A stretch of 64,000 nt of DNA, from contig NC_064036.1 of NCBI RefSeq assembly GCF_932526225.1, positions 4,837,501 through 4,901,500 of the forward strand, written 5' to 3'. Under the pieces are notes generated by a model. That model ran no database searches and was not told the DNA's origin. It saw nothing but the letters and a program-made list of their open reading frames with translations. Source of the DNA: Nematostella vectensis. Taxonomy: Eukaryota > Cnidaria > Anthozoa > Actiniaria > Edwardsiidae. This document shows, piece after piece, positions 1-12,900 of this stretch (its first letter is position 1; the number at the start of each line of letters is the position of its first letter). The position numbers were made by a program, and so were the translations under genes.

Positions 1-947
1 TAATGGTTCGATGTCAAGAACGTCAATTTCAACTACTTTTTGAGAGGCCAGAATTTTATTCCATCGTATCCTGACCACAGAGCGCCTAAAAATTCTCTCT
101 GGTGAGCCTTGAAGTTTGTGGCCGGCTTTACAACGCCAACTTACAAACTCGCTCGAAAACGGCTCCAAAGTATGAGCTAATTTCTCAACAATTCGCACAA
201 AAATATGGTCAAACTTTATTGATTGATATATGCAAGCATTTTAGTATTGCGGTAGTATTCCTGTGGTCTACAAGAAACGCCTGGAAAAGGCTCATTTAAA
301 GTTTCTCGAAAAACCTGAAAACGTCATAACTTGAATACAAACTATAAGAATTGCATAACTTTGTGGCTAAAATCCAACTTTCACTTAAACAACAACTCTG
401 CTGATTGAAATTTGGTCATAAACCGGGAGATTTAAGGTAAAACCGGGAGACCGAGAGATTTGATAAAAAACCGGGAGTCTCCAGGTAGAACCGGGAGAGT
501 TGGCAGGTATGGAAATGGTATAATTGTTTTAGTATATAAAACGAGCTTTAGAGCAATTTTCTTTACGGAAACACTTGCAAATCGGCTATTGCACCCGCCA
601 TTTTGCTTGATTCCGGGGCGCAGGAAAATATCCACCTCCTAGAAGGTGTATATTGCATTTAATCCCGAGTTTCTCAACCAATCAAATAGCTTGTTCTTGC
701 GAGGTTCCCAAGTTTTAAATACTAAGTGAGTTTATGTGTCCTTCCATTTACCATTTTCCTGGAAGAATCAATCGTCTGTGATCTCCATATAACTCGAACT
801 TATTTCCGATTTCCTTGAAATTCGAGTTATGGGGAATTAAATGGAATGCGAAATCTAGAAATGATGTTTGCACATACTAAATATGCATTATTGCAGATCG
901 CTCACGTCTTTTGTGTTGTTATTAATCTAAAACTACCTTTATCCCAG
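1..947. other. Intronic or upstream sequence of RASEF, no exon recognised
   Basis: No convincing exon. Holds a short degenerate direct repeat built on AAACCGGGAG at about 420-500 and a small inverted repeat (AACTCGAA/TTCGAGTT) at about 790-830. A CCACAG acceptor near 80 followed by a GT at 102 could flank a tiny exon but has no supporting protein match. Confidence 0.4.
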
Positions 948-3900
948 GAACTTCGCTATTTACGGAGTCAAGTTACGGATGCACAGACAACTGTTGCAGT
1001 TATCCGTAGCGAGCTCGCACAGCTCAAGAACGATTACGAAGATCAGTCATCTCAACTCGAAGCGTAAGCAGACTATTTATTTCTTTTTAGTATATTTGGT
1101 TGTCCTCGGAGACTACGAGTGGACAAGTAATTGACTAATGGATTTAATTTCTGCCTACACCAGTCCTCCGGTAAACTACGTGTATGACGTCACAGCGTGT
1201 CGTGAACAAAAAAGGAAGCAACGAGAAGAGGTGTCGAGATGCGCCACTGTTTGATAAGCTAGACTTTCGCAAAAAGTCCGGCCGACCAACGGGTCGGCTT
1301 TTGCTACCCTCTCCGCGCGCCCATTTTTGTTTGCTTTGCTCACTAAGGAAAACGCCCATTAGATCGCGCGTTCTTATATTAACAAAGAGGGCGACTTGGG
1401 ATAAGTCTATTGTGCTAAGCTATCCGTGGATTATAAGAGGACAGACAAACAGATAATAATGATATCTATTTGTTTTATACAACAGCAGACTGAAGGTAAT
1501 TTTGGAAAAGCATCTCGCGCGTAATGTTGTCCGAAACGTGCGTGTGAATTATAATAACTAACTCTTCTCGACCAACCTGAGCTCACGTTTAACTGCGCCG
1601 CGGAAATAGGCTAGGAATTTGTGAATTTCACCTCCCATATCTGCCATCCGAAATGTCATTTTGCGAAAAGGAGTAGGGCCACCGCCCCTGGCTCCGCCAT
1701 CGTAGCTTTTTCACGTGCTACTAGGCACGCCCCACAAGTGTGCAGCAGGTACCGACCACGCCCAAGACAGATCGATGACAGCTCTTCACAGACGGGCGCG
1801 TTCAACGTCAGACGCGTTTTATTATGATCTAGGAGCAGAAGTGCTGCCTTTTTGTAACAATGGTTGGCACTTTGTTGCTTCACAGGGAGAAGCGAAATGT
1901 TATGGAATGCGTGCAGGAACAGGAAAGTCTCACTCGGCAGTTGCAACTATTACAGTGAGTGATGCGTTCTTTTAGAGTTTTCATTCACGAGTAGTGCGTG
2001 TTGTCGGGTATATAGCACCAAAGAAAATACTACTTTGAGACTTGGGTATATCTAATATTGTCTCTATTGTTGCATTGTAGTGAAGCAAACAAGAAGCTCC
2101 ATGACACTAACGACGATTTACGCTCAGCACTTGAGGTGAAGTATAAACCATGTGTTATATACGATATACATGTATTCAGGCATTACGCATAACGCATTCC
2201 TTGATATAAGCAACGTTAGGCATGAAGTAGGCCGGTGTCCAATGAGATCTACACGCTAAGGCTGACTTGCTTAATGATCTTTCTCTACTATGTACTTGAT
2301 GACAATCCTCGGAAACCCAGGGGTTGTTTTTTATTTTTTACCGATTCCCTAGGTTCCCGAGAAAGGTTAACGCCCGACTTTATATGGTTTCAATTCGCAA
2401 AGTTAATTGCTAATGTCTTTTTGTTATTACAGATGCGCAGGGGCTCTGAAGGAGGCAAGAGCCCTTCTCCGAGCAAACGCAACTCCATCTCTACATTATA
2501 CTCGACTGTTCCACGCGCTCACAGGCGGAGCAAATCGCACGAGCCGAGGTGAATAAAATATTATGTATGCTGCTTATTTTAAGTGATCTGTAGCACCACC
2601 CATCGAGGAACAGGCCCTTTCCAGATATCATGCGACCCAAGGTGCGGAGAATGGGGAGAGAGCTTCATGGAGACGAGCCAAAATATAAATCAGGAAGATC
2701 TATTATTTGAATAAAAAATACATTAGAACCTCACTTTCTAACTCTAAATGGAAAAACTCAGCTCGGGTTAGCGGTATTTCGAGTTGACATGGTTGAAAAA
2801 TGTCTCAAATTTAGGTCCAAATCCTTCATCGAAATCGATTTGAGGAAAATTTGATTTATCCGCAAGCTGGAGTTAAAACGATTTCACTTTTATCCAATGA
2901 CTTGACCCAATGGTTTTATCTGACTAAAGTCGGCTGTTGATCCTTTTGCAGCAGCCGACGAGCGTCAAATCTAACCGGAGAGTTCTCGGGCGACGACAGA
3001 CATCCGAACTCTGCCTCGGCCTCCACCCCCCGGTCATCCGTCGCCGCCCCACCCCCGGAGGGGTCGCGGAGGAGCTCTATGTTGCTGCCGACTCAGCAGA
3101 GTTGTGAAGTGGACGATCCCGTGAATGAGGACTCCTTGCTCAGCGAACTGATGAAAGTTCAACGCAGTCATGTAAGTTATGCAAACTAGCCTACGTGATC
3201 TGTGCGGGTATACCATAGCTCCAAATAGGGGGAAAGATCTTACGTTTCAGAACAGTGTATTCATCGATGAACCGGCTTTTCGAAGTATTGATAAATTGAC
3301 ATCAAGCTTAAAAAAATCTTAAATAGTTTAAATGACTTTGATAAAATTTTTAATAATTTTAAACACTTTATTTTCAAAATGTTCTGATTGTTCTAGTTCG
3401 AGTATATCCCCCTTCCTAATGGTATTTACCTATCGATTTACCTATACCGATTGACGGCAATGTTAAACATGGTTATCTTGTAAAAAAAAAAACTTTAAAC
3501 GCTCTGAACAAGCACTAAAGCCAGTTGATTAAGGAATTACAAAGATAAACAATAAACTTCCAATCATTAAACTACTAATAATTTTGAAAGTATATATAAA
3601 ATATTAATGAGCACGGGATCTTTTGCTCGAAAAAAACCTCAACAATAAAATGAACCAAATTTTGTTGGTTACCTGGTTACTATTCTGGTTATTACCTGGT
3701 TTCGGCCGGAGAAAAGGGTATGACAAAAGGTCCCGTGGATAAATAACAATGATTCTCTAAACCTTTAAACTATCAGGAGTCACCTTTTGATACGCAATCA
3801 ACATCATCGGATGCCGAATCCGTCGAACACGATTATAACCACAATGCAGGAATCCTTAATGCAAAAGAGACAGGACGCATCCATCATCTGATACCACCCG

Positions 3901-6900
3901 CGAGGCAGTCCTGCGAGGTCGAGTCCAAAGGGAGCCCAGAGGATACCATCGATCCTGTTGTACATCGTTATGAGCACGCAGTGCATTCTGGTAGTCATAG
4001 TTCAGGTTCGCAAAGCCTACCAGGTGATGAAGTGCTTGACTGGGACCAAGTCCTTAAGCGAGTGAGAGAAATCGAGGAAGCTGGGACTTGTAGTTTAGGA
4101 GGCGAAACCGATGTTAGTGAAGAGAGTCGAGTGACAGTTGAGGAACCAGCCCTCAAGCGGGTTAAAGAAGCCGTGGAGTCTGGGGACGAAAGTATATTCG
4201 AGGTTGACGATGACACAAATGAGGAGACTGCACAGGCGGCAGTGTCGAGGCCCTCGAAAAGGATCGAGGATGATCATGTTGATGAGTCAGGAGAATATCC
4301 CAATGGAGAAAAACAGGCTAAAGAACCCGATGTAGATCGCGTTCCTTGTATTGTACTTGAGGAAGACTCTGAATCTGATGGTGGCATCGATGAAGTTATG
4401 AGCGCAAAAAGCTCACAAAGGGACGAGGGGATTTATCCTGGGTCCACCGAAGATCAGCATGTAGTTTCTGATAGTGAAACTGTTGACGATTCTAACGAAT
4501 TTGATATAAAATCCGAAGAACCTTATCCTGCAAATAACCTAGCCACTAGCAAAGAAACGTCCTTTCTAAATACTACACCGGAAGAATGTATCGACAAAGG
4601 AAAGGGATCTGACGAGGAAGCCAGGCTAGAACCTGTCTTTTCTCCTCGGGTAAACGTGGGGACTGGTGATAGTACACCTAGGGTTTTGTTAGACCCAGAC
4701 ATTGAGCTGTTTGAAAAAGGCGAAGAGCCTGAGTACTACACTGTATTTGAAACCGAGCCAGTCCATGAGCGGTTTGAAAGAATGAAAGAAATTGGGCTCA
4801 AGAGATGCCCCGCGTTTGTTCGCCCTGGGACCCGTCCACTCAGTGAGCGGTATAGAAAAACGGTAGGCGCCGAACGAGGCCATAAAACTAAACCTAAACC
4901 TAAACATCTAAACTCAAGCAGCTACAATTGGGAAGAATCTGTTGATGGAAAACTTTAGTTTTCATTGATTTACCATGAATTGATTCACGATTGTAGCTGC
5001 ATTTTTAAACTTAAAAAATGAACTAAAATTTTTAAAATTTTAATTGACAGACCAAAAAGGACAGTGAACTACAAACTGACGAAACAACAAAAGACACGCA
5101 ACGACAAAACACAGACACGACAGCCTCAGATAAAACTGACGATGAACCAACTGTTAGCTCTCACGACAGTTCGCCCCGGACCCAAAAGGAAACAGGACTG
5201 ACCGGACTTAGCGTAAAGCTAGGGAGATACATAAAAAAGAACGTTTCAATTAAATCAAAGGAGCGCTTGGTAAACAGAACTGATAAAGATACGTCGAAAG
5301 AAAGGAATGGTATGTTAAAGGATACGAGTCGACAGCGTACGGAGACTGACGCTGATACGAGACGAAGTTTTCCGCAAGGAGTTTCAAAGAAAAATATCAA
5401 GGATTCAACCACTAACAACGAGAAAGAAGAAAGGAGTATTAAACATGTTAACAAACTGACACGCTCTTCAAGCGAACGATCAAAAACGCGAACAGCTAAT
5501 GCGAAAGATCTGAAACGCTCTAAGAGTTCGGTGACATTCGCAAGCGCAGTGTCTGCGGACAAACTGCAACCGCGCATACGTGAAAAGGGCGTGTCTGGGA
5601 AATCTCCCCGACATCGTAAACACGTGACTACGGACAGCGAAACGACGACCTCGGACACTGACAGCACCCCACGTGACCTTAAACTGGTAGGACTAAAATT
5701 AACTAAAATGCGTGTAATTTTTAAAATTTAAAATTTTTAAAATCTAAAAACCAATGGAACACGAAATCACGATCACTTTATATTAGTTGCATTGTTATAC
5801 ACCTATGCAATCTCATAAAATGGTGTTTGCAGAAGCGAATCTAGGGGGAGGGTTTAGTGGGTTTAACCCCCCCCCCCCTTTTGGGCTGCCAGAAAGCCAT
5901 ATGTAACAAAAAAAATACCCCCTTCCCCCTTTGTCACGGAGCCAAACCCCCCCTTTAGCGAAGTCCTAGATTCGCCCCTGGTTTTGTTTGGTTACCCCAA
6001 TCAAACCTTTTAAAACAATACATTTTCTGATCTGTGCAGACGAATTGTTTATTATTTCAAAAAACGTTGTCAGTGCGAAACGGCAAATGGCAGTTCTAGA
6101 ACCGAAAGGAGCCATGGGTATCATTAAATTTCTACTAATTGCTGAAGAATATGGATAAATCAAACAATTATCCATTAAAGATCATCAATGTATGTCTCTG
6201 ACATTGCTAGATTTTATTTAATACTTTTAATTTTACGAATGATTAGTACCCAGAAGCACCGTTCGGGCTTAGAACTGCCATTTACTATTTGCCATTCGCC
6301 CTTTGCACTGACAACCTTTTTTGAAATAGGTGTATGAAATAGGAGCAAAACCTTAACCTCTAATTGAAGTGATTGTATTTATGTGCAGAATTTCCCTGAT
6401 GGCACCGAAGAGGAAGACGAGGCTTATAGCACGATGCCTTCCAGTGAACGCGAGTCGTTACGGCAACAGCTTGACTTACTTCAGTAAGTTTCAACGCTCG
6501 ACAGAGAGAGCCTGAAACACGGTGACCGAGATGAAACCCACCCCCCTCATCCTCCCCACCCCTACCCCCTAAGATCCCTTGTTTCATCCTCTGTTGAATC
6601 CAGTGATTTTATGCACCTAAGTTTGTATTTTTTTTATCGTAGGAAAACAAATAACGACCTTCGAACAGCTCTCGAGGTGGTTAGTAATTACAAACAATAT
6701 ATCGCATTTTTCTCATGCACTTTATCAACTTTCATTGTTGACTGAATCGATAGGAAATTTGTTAAAACCAAACTTATTTTATAGGTCGTCGGAAAAACCA
6801 GGTCTCCGTCATCCAAAGGAAAGGTATGAAGCCAAACGATATAGCATCAGTCAGTAGGAACTTAATGTATTGAAGGTCTACTCACGGGAATTAGGATACT

Positions 6901-9900
6901 TTGTCAGCGATTTCTTAATAAAATAACCAAAAATGCATTCCCAATTCGCTGAATATTGTATTCAGCGAATAAAATATCTCTAACCATTGTGCGAAATGTT
7001 ATCCTGCCTCTGCGAAATCCTTTTTCGTTATATTTCTATTTCTCTTGTCTAAAACCCACGCGGTCGTTGTTTTCAACTCTCGAAACATTTGAACAGTACT
7101 ATAGAACCTAAATACGAAGTTAGGTTTGGAGAGCGTTCGGGCTAGTCACGAACACTCAAGAGGCTATGGTTACTCAGTCAGTACTGAGTAACCATAACTG
7201 AATACAATATTCAGCGAATTGGGAATGCATTTTTGGTTATTTTATTAAGAAATCGCTGACAAAGTATCCTAATTACCGTGGTCTACTAATCCTTATTACA
7301 GCAAATACGCTGAAGCTCTTAAACTGTAGAACCCTTCTGTATTAGAACGATGCTTCTTTAAATTTGAACCCAATATACATAGTTCCCGTAGCTCTTTCTC
7401 TTATTATCTTTCTGGTAGTCTGTTCTGATGCATCATCGTCTGTTCTGATTATAGCGGCGGAGTGAGCGTGGGGAAAAGTGCCGGCGTAATGCCAGCATCA
7501 AAAGCACGCATAGTGACTACGGGTCCATCTCTAGTCGGAGCATGTCTCCCAGCCGGTAATAATGATATACACAGGGGGTTCTATTTGTTACGTGATTGTG
7601 GTGGTGACAGTGTTGGTGTGGTGATGATGATGGCGGTGATAGTGTTGGTACGAATACCCGATGCAAACAAAAACGATGTTGTTTGTGATAGTGTTGGTAT
7701 GGTGACGATAATGATGGTGGCGATAGTGTTGGTATGTTGACGATGATAGTGTTGGTATGTTGACGATGATGGTGGCGATAGTGTTGGTATGGTGACGATG
7801 ATGATGGTGGCGATAGTGTTGGTATGTTGACGATGATAGTGTTGGTATGTTGACGATGATGGTGGCGATAGTGTTGGTATGGTGACGATAATGATGGTGG
7901 CGGTAGTGTTGGTATGTTGACGATGATAGTGTTGGTATGTTGACGATGATGGTGGCGATAGTGTTGGTATGTTGACGATGATGATGGTGGTGATAGTGTT
8001 GGTATGGTGACGATGATGATGGTGGTGATAGTGTTGGTATTTGATGATGGTGGCGTTGACGGTGTTGGTGACAGCGTTGATATGGGGATGATGATGATGA
8101 TGACGACGACGACGAAGACGACGACGCCGACGACGACGATGATGATATGGGGGCCTCTGATAGTGGTATTGGAGCCCCTGATGGTGGTAGTATGGGGAGC
8201 CCCTGATGGTGGTATTGGAGCCCCTGATGGTGGTATTAGAGCCCCTGATGGTGGTATTGGAGCCCCTGATGGTGGTATTGGAGCCCCTGATGGTGGTATT
8301 GGAGCCCCTGATGGTGGTGTTATAGCCCCTAATGGTGGTAGTATGGGGAGCCCCTGATGGTGGTACCCCTTGATGGTGGTGTTATGTCGGGATGATAATG
8401 ATGTGCCCTGTTGGTGGTACCCCTTGATGGTGGTGTTATGTCGGGATGATAATGATGTGCCCTGTTGATGGTACCCCTTGATGGTGGTGTTATGTCGGGA
8501 TGATAATGATGTGCCCTGTTGGTGGTACCCCTTGATGGCGGTGTTATGTCGGGATGATAATGATGTGCCCTGTTGATGGTACCCCTTGATGGTGGTGTTA
8601 TGTCGGGATGATAATGATGTGCCCTGATGGTGGTACCCCTTGATGGTGGTGTTATGTCGGGATGATAATGATGTGCCCTGTTGGTGGTACCCCTTGATGG
8701 TGGTGTTATGTCGGGATGATAATGATGTGCCCTGTTGATGGTACCCCTTGATGGTGGTGTTATGTCGGGATGATAATGATGTGCCCTGTTGATGGTACCC
8801 CTTGATGGTGGTGTTATGTCGGGATGATAATGATGTGCCCTGTTGATGGTACCCCTTGATGGTGGTGTTATGTCGGGATGATAATGATGTGCCCTGTTGA
8901 TGGTACCCCTTGATGGTGGTGGTATGTCGGGATGATAATGATGTGCCCTGTTGATGGTACCCCTTGATGGTGGTGTTATGTCGGGATGATAATGATGTGC
9001 CCTGTTGATGGTACCCCTTGATGGTGGTGTTATGTCGGGATGATAATGATGTGCCCTGTTAGTGGTACCCCTTGATGGTGGTGTTATGTCGGGATGATAA
9101 TGATGTGCCCTGTTGGTGGTACCCCTTGATGGTGGTGATGTGCTGGTTGTTGTGATGACATGATGATCATAATTATTTTAGTAGTCATTTAGCGGGGTAG
9201 CTTAGCTCGCTTGGAACCCTACAATAATGTTATTCATATCTCATATCCTGTCACTTCAGGTCTCATGGGGCCAAATCTGGGGAAGATATAGCTGATGGCG
9301 CGGAGGAGCTGTCCGGTTATGACCCCGAGTCGGACGGTAACAACACGAGCACAATCACGGTACGTCCGGATTTATAACAGGATATTTAAGAGCATACGAA
9401 CATAAAACTGAAGATTTTAAAAGAACTAAAATCCTTGAAGCAACGATGAAGAACATACCCATAAAGTCATAAAAAATGATATAATACTTGGATATCAAGC
9501 TAGGAATAAACTAAACATAAATGAATAAAATACTAAACTAAAATACTAAAATGATAAACTCGATAGCTGCCGTTTAAGGGACAGTTTCATGATCAGCTAG
9601 AACTCAACCTAGATTTACGCATCGAATGTGAATCAGCCTCTAAAATACACGTTATTTTCCCTTTAAAAAGTGACGTGTTTGGAATAAACCCACTAACCCA
9701 ATAAACAAAAACTTTTTAAAACCCATAAACTCTTAAACCAACTCAATGCAGCTACAAAGCCGTCACGAGGAAGCTCCACCAATCCCTGCAAAACTGGGTG
9801 CTACACAACATGAGCGCATCAAAATAGCAGGCCGGGAGACCAATGACGTCATCTGGGAAGACGAAGACGAAGCGGAGACCGAGCGACCCGCGGGCTCAGA

Positions 9901-12900
9901 CGGATTCAAACGAGCTGACGACAATTCCCCTTTTAAGCGAAACAGCATCCTTCGTAAACCGTGCCGCCACAGAAGCTTAGAGACTTTAGACGAGGGAGAG
10001 GGGCCGACTGGGCGGGGAAATAGGTCTGCATGGCCGCCAATTGCCCGGGCGGGGAAGTGGCATAGTATGGAGCAGGTCAAAAGACGTAACGACTTCGCTG
10101 GCGAAAGAACGCGCTCGTTGCCACACTTGCGCACACAAAGCGCTGATCGTCTTGATTTCAGTACTGGAGAAGGGCTCACTCAGCTTGCGGAGAAGTTGAA
10201 TGCGCTACAGAAAAGCGCCGAAGACGTTAAGGCTCAGACGCCGCCCAATAAAGTTACGGATAGGGAAGCGCCTGCCCCGCCCGTCCCACAAGAAGACCTC
10301 ACTTCCGCCAAGAGTTATCGGATGGAGGAGGAGAGACGGGCCTTGCGAGAGATCATTGCGCCGCTGATCCGCCCTGTGCCCGCACCGAGGACTCGCAAGT
10401 CAGCTCATGTTGAGCCACAGGAAGACCAAACTCAGCAACGCCATCCGGTTATTGAGTCGCCGAGACACACTTCAAAAACCCTTCCAAGGGGATCTGTTGT
10501 GACAAGAATAAAGGTAGACTGTCTAAATAAATATAAATTTTAAATATCTTGAGCCTAAACAACCTAAACAACTTAAATATTGATTTTAAAAACTAAGAGA
10601 TAATAAATCGGAGAGTTAAACTTTAAAAAACAACCACACGCCGCGTGCGGGTATAGGGTAAGTAAAAATGAGAATTGACCATGCGCCTCGTTTTCCTCTA
10701 TCATTTATGTTCCTCACTAAAACCTAAATTACTATCACAGTTTCTTGTCATTTGACGGCAAATCGTGGAAGGAATTCGTTATTTTGATAACAGCTGGCAA
10801 TGAAGGTTTTTATAGGGGAGGGGAGAGAGGGGAGGTTTAGGCACTACGTTGGGTAATCACGAGCCTGTCTTTCCTTGGGGTGCGTTGTCAAATGATTAAT
10901 TAGAGTGGATGATAAATAAATTGTCACACCAGCTGTGTAGTGTAAAATAGTAACCATAAAAGCATACCAAATGCGTCAAAAATAAATAAATCATCAAAAG
11001 ATTAAAGTTTATTCTCAGAGTTTAAAAAATAATAGTATCAAGCTTAACCAATTCAGAAAAGTAGAAGTACAATTGATCTATTATGCATACTACCGTGGCC
11101 ACTTTTACAGTTTTGTAAAGTAGGCCAATAAGGATGCAGGAAACGTACCATTTGATTGACAAAGGCCTTTTACAGCGACATTTTGAGGTTCAACTACAGT
11201 ACCTCTCAATGGAGTCTTCTTGAACCAAAATTCTCGGTGCGACCTGTGGAGCGGTATGGTAGCGGTGGGGGTATTTACCCCGATGGTGACGGTTTCTTTG
11301 TGACGCACGGATTTGCAGATGGCTAACCAGCGTGGCAATGAAATCCTACTAGCTAGTTTGCTTATTGGCCAAATTTCCTTAAACTTTCTCTTACTTGCCA
11401 CGGTAGCGCGCGTCGCGCTATAAAGAGGGACTTTAAGATAAGAGTACGGCTGTAGGAAAACGGCGACGTTGGAAAACAATGGAATTACTTTGAGAATTGA
11501 AAGGCTGCAAATGAAAATGCGTTCTATCTGATAGATTTCCGACCGTTCTCCGCCAAAACACGACGTGAAATTCCAAGTTTTACGGACTGGCGAGTACGTG
11601 GTAGGTTTGAGTATAAATTCACCTTTCTCTGTTTTCCATTGTAGAAATGAAGTTTACGGTTAATTTCTGTTTGTTCCTGAATATAAAGTCTAGACAATTT
11701 CATCGAAACTATTTTGTAAATTGTCGCCAAGCGTTCCAGTGTTATTCTTGGTCACTCTGTCCTAGCCGTAGCCGTTATCGCATCTTAAAGTCCCCAATAC
11801 ATCTTTCGTTGGCATCCTTTTCCTACCCCTTTTATCGCGTTCTCACTGTTTCTCGTGTGTGCTCCTACAGCAGAGTGAATCCCTCCCGGACTCCGACCTC
11901 AGCCGCGCTGATATATCCGAGCTAGAGGCACAGGTGATTCTTGCAGTAATTAAATTTTTACGCCTGCGCTAACACAGTGCAGTAATGAACTCTTCACTGT
12001 GCGCTAATACAGTGCAGTAATGAACTCTTCACTGTGCGCTAACACAGTGCAGTAATGAACTCTTCACTGTGCGCTAACACAGTGCAGTAATTAACTCTTC
12101 ACTGTGCGCTAACACAGTGCAGTAATGAACTCTTCACTGTGCGCTAACACAGTGCAGTAATGAACTCTTCACTGTGCGCTAACACAGTGCAGTAATGAAC
12201 TCTTCACTGTGCGCTAACACAGTGCAGTAATGAACTCTTCACTGTGCGCTAACACAGTGCAGTAATGAACTCTTCACTGTGCGCTAACACAGTGCAGTAA
12301 TGAACTCTTCACTGTGCGCTAACACAGTGCAGTAATGAACTCTTCACTGTGCGCTAACACAGTGCAGTAATGAACTCTTCACTGTGCGCTAACACAGTAG
12401 TAATCACTAACCGACTAATCTTATCTGTATGTGCTATACACACTTTAAAACCATTGTAATACCATTTTTAACCTGGTCACATGAATAGTATCGACAATAT
12501 CAAGATCTAGCTAACCATGTCATCTTAAACACTAACCAGTGAGGTCTTCTTTCGTTCATTTTAATCCCTCATCCTGAAAGATTGTAACCGAAATAACCAT
12601 CAGCGAGTTTGCATTCTATTCGTCTCTATATATAGCAAAAGCCTACTCGCTCACTTCCCTTTCCCTAATAGTTCAAAAGCGTCATCAAGGAAGACGAGGA
12701 AGATATCGACGAAGACGACGTCGACGATGAGGAGTTAGCTCAACTCGTTGCTATGGCAACAGGACTGACCGACTCCGAGGAAGAGACGGAAACAGAGGAC
12801 GATGATACGACGGTTGGCGTGAGAGAAGCTGCCGTCGGAGCCGACTCTATATCCGAGGCGTCTACAAACACGGCGCTCAATGTAAGTAGACTGAATGAAG

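Noticed and set aside
8004-8357. Open frame with repeated GAPDGGI, collagen-like at first sight
   Set aside because: It is the 21-bp minisatellite read in frame, inside a RASEF intron, with no start context or splice support.
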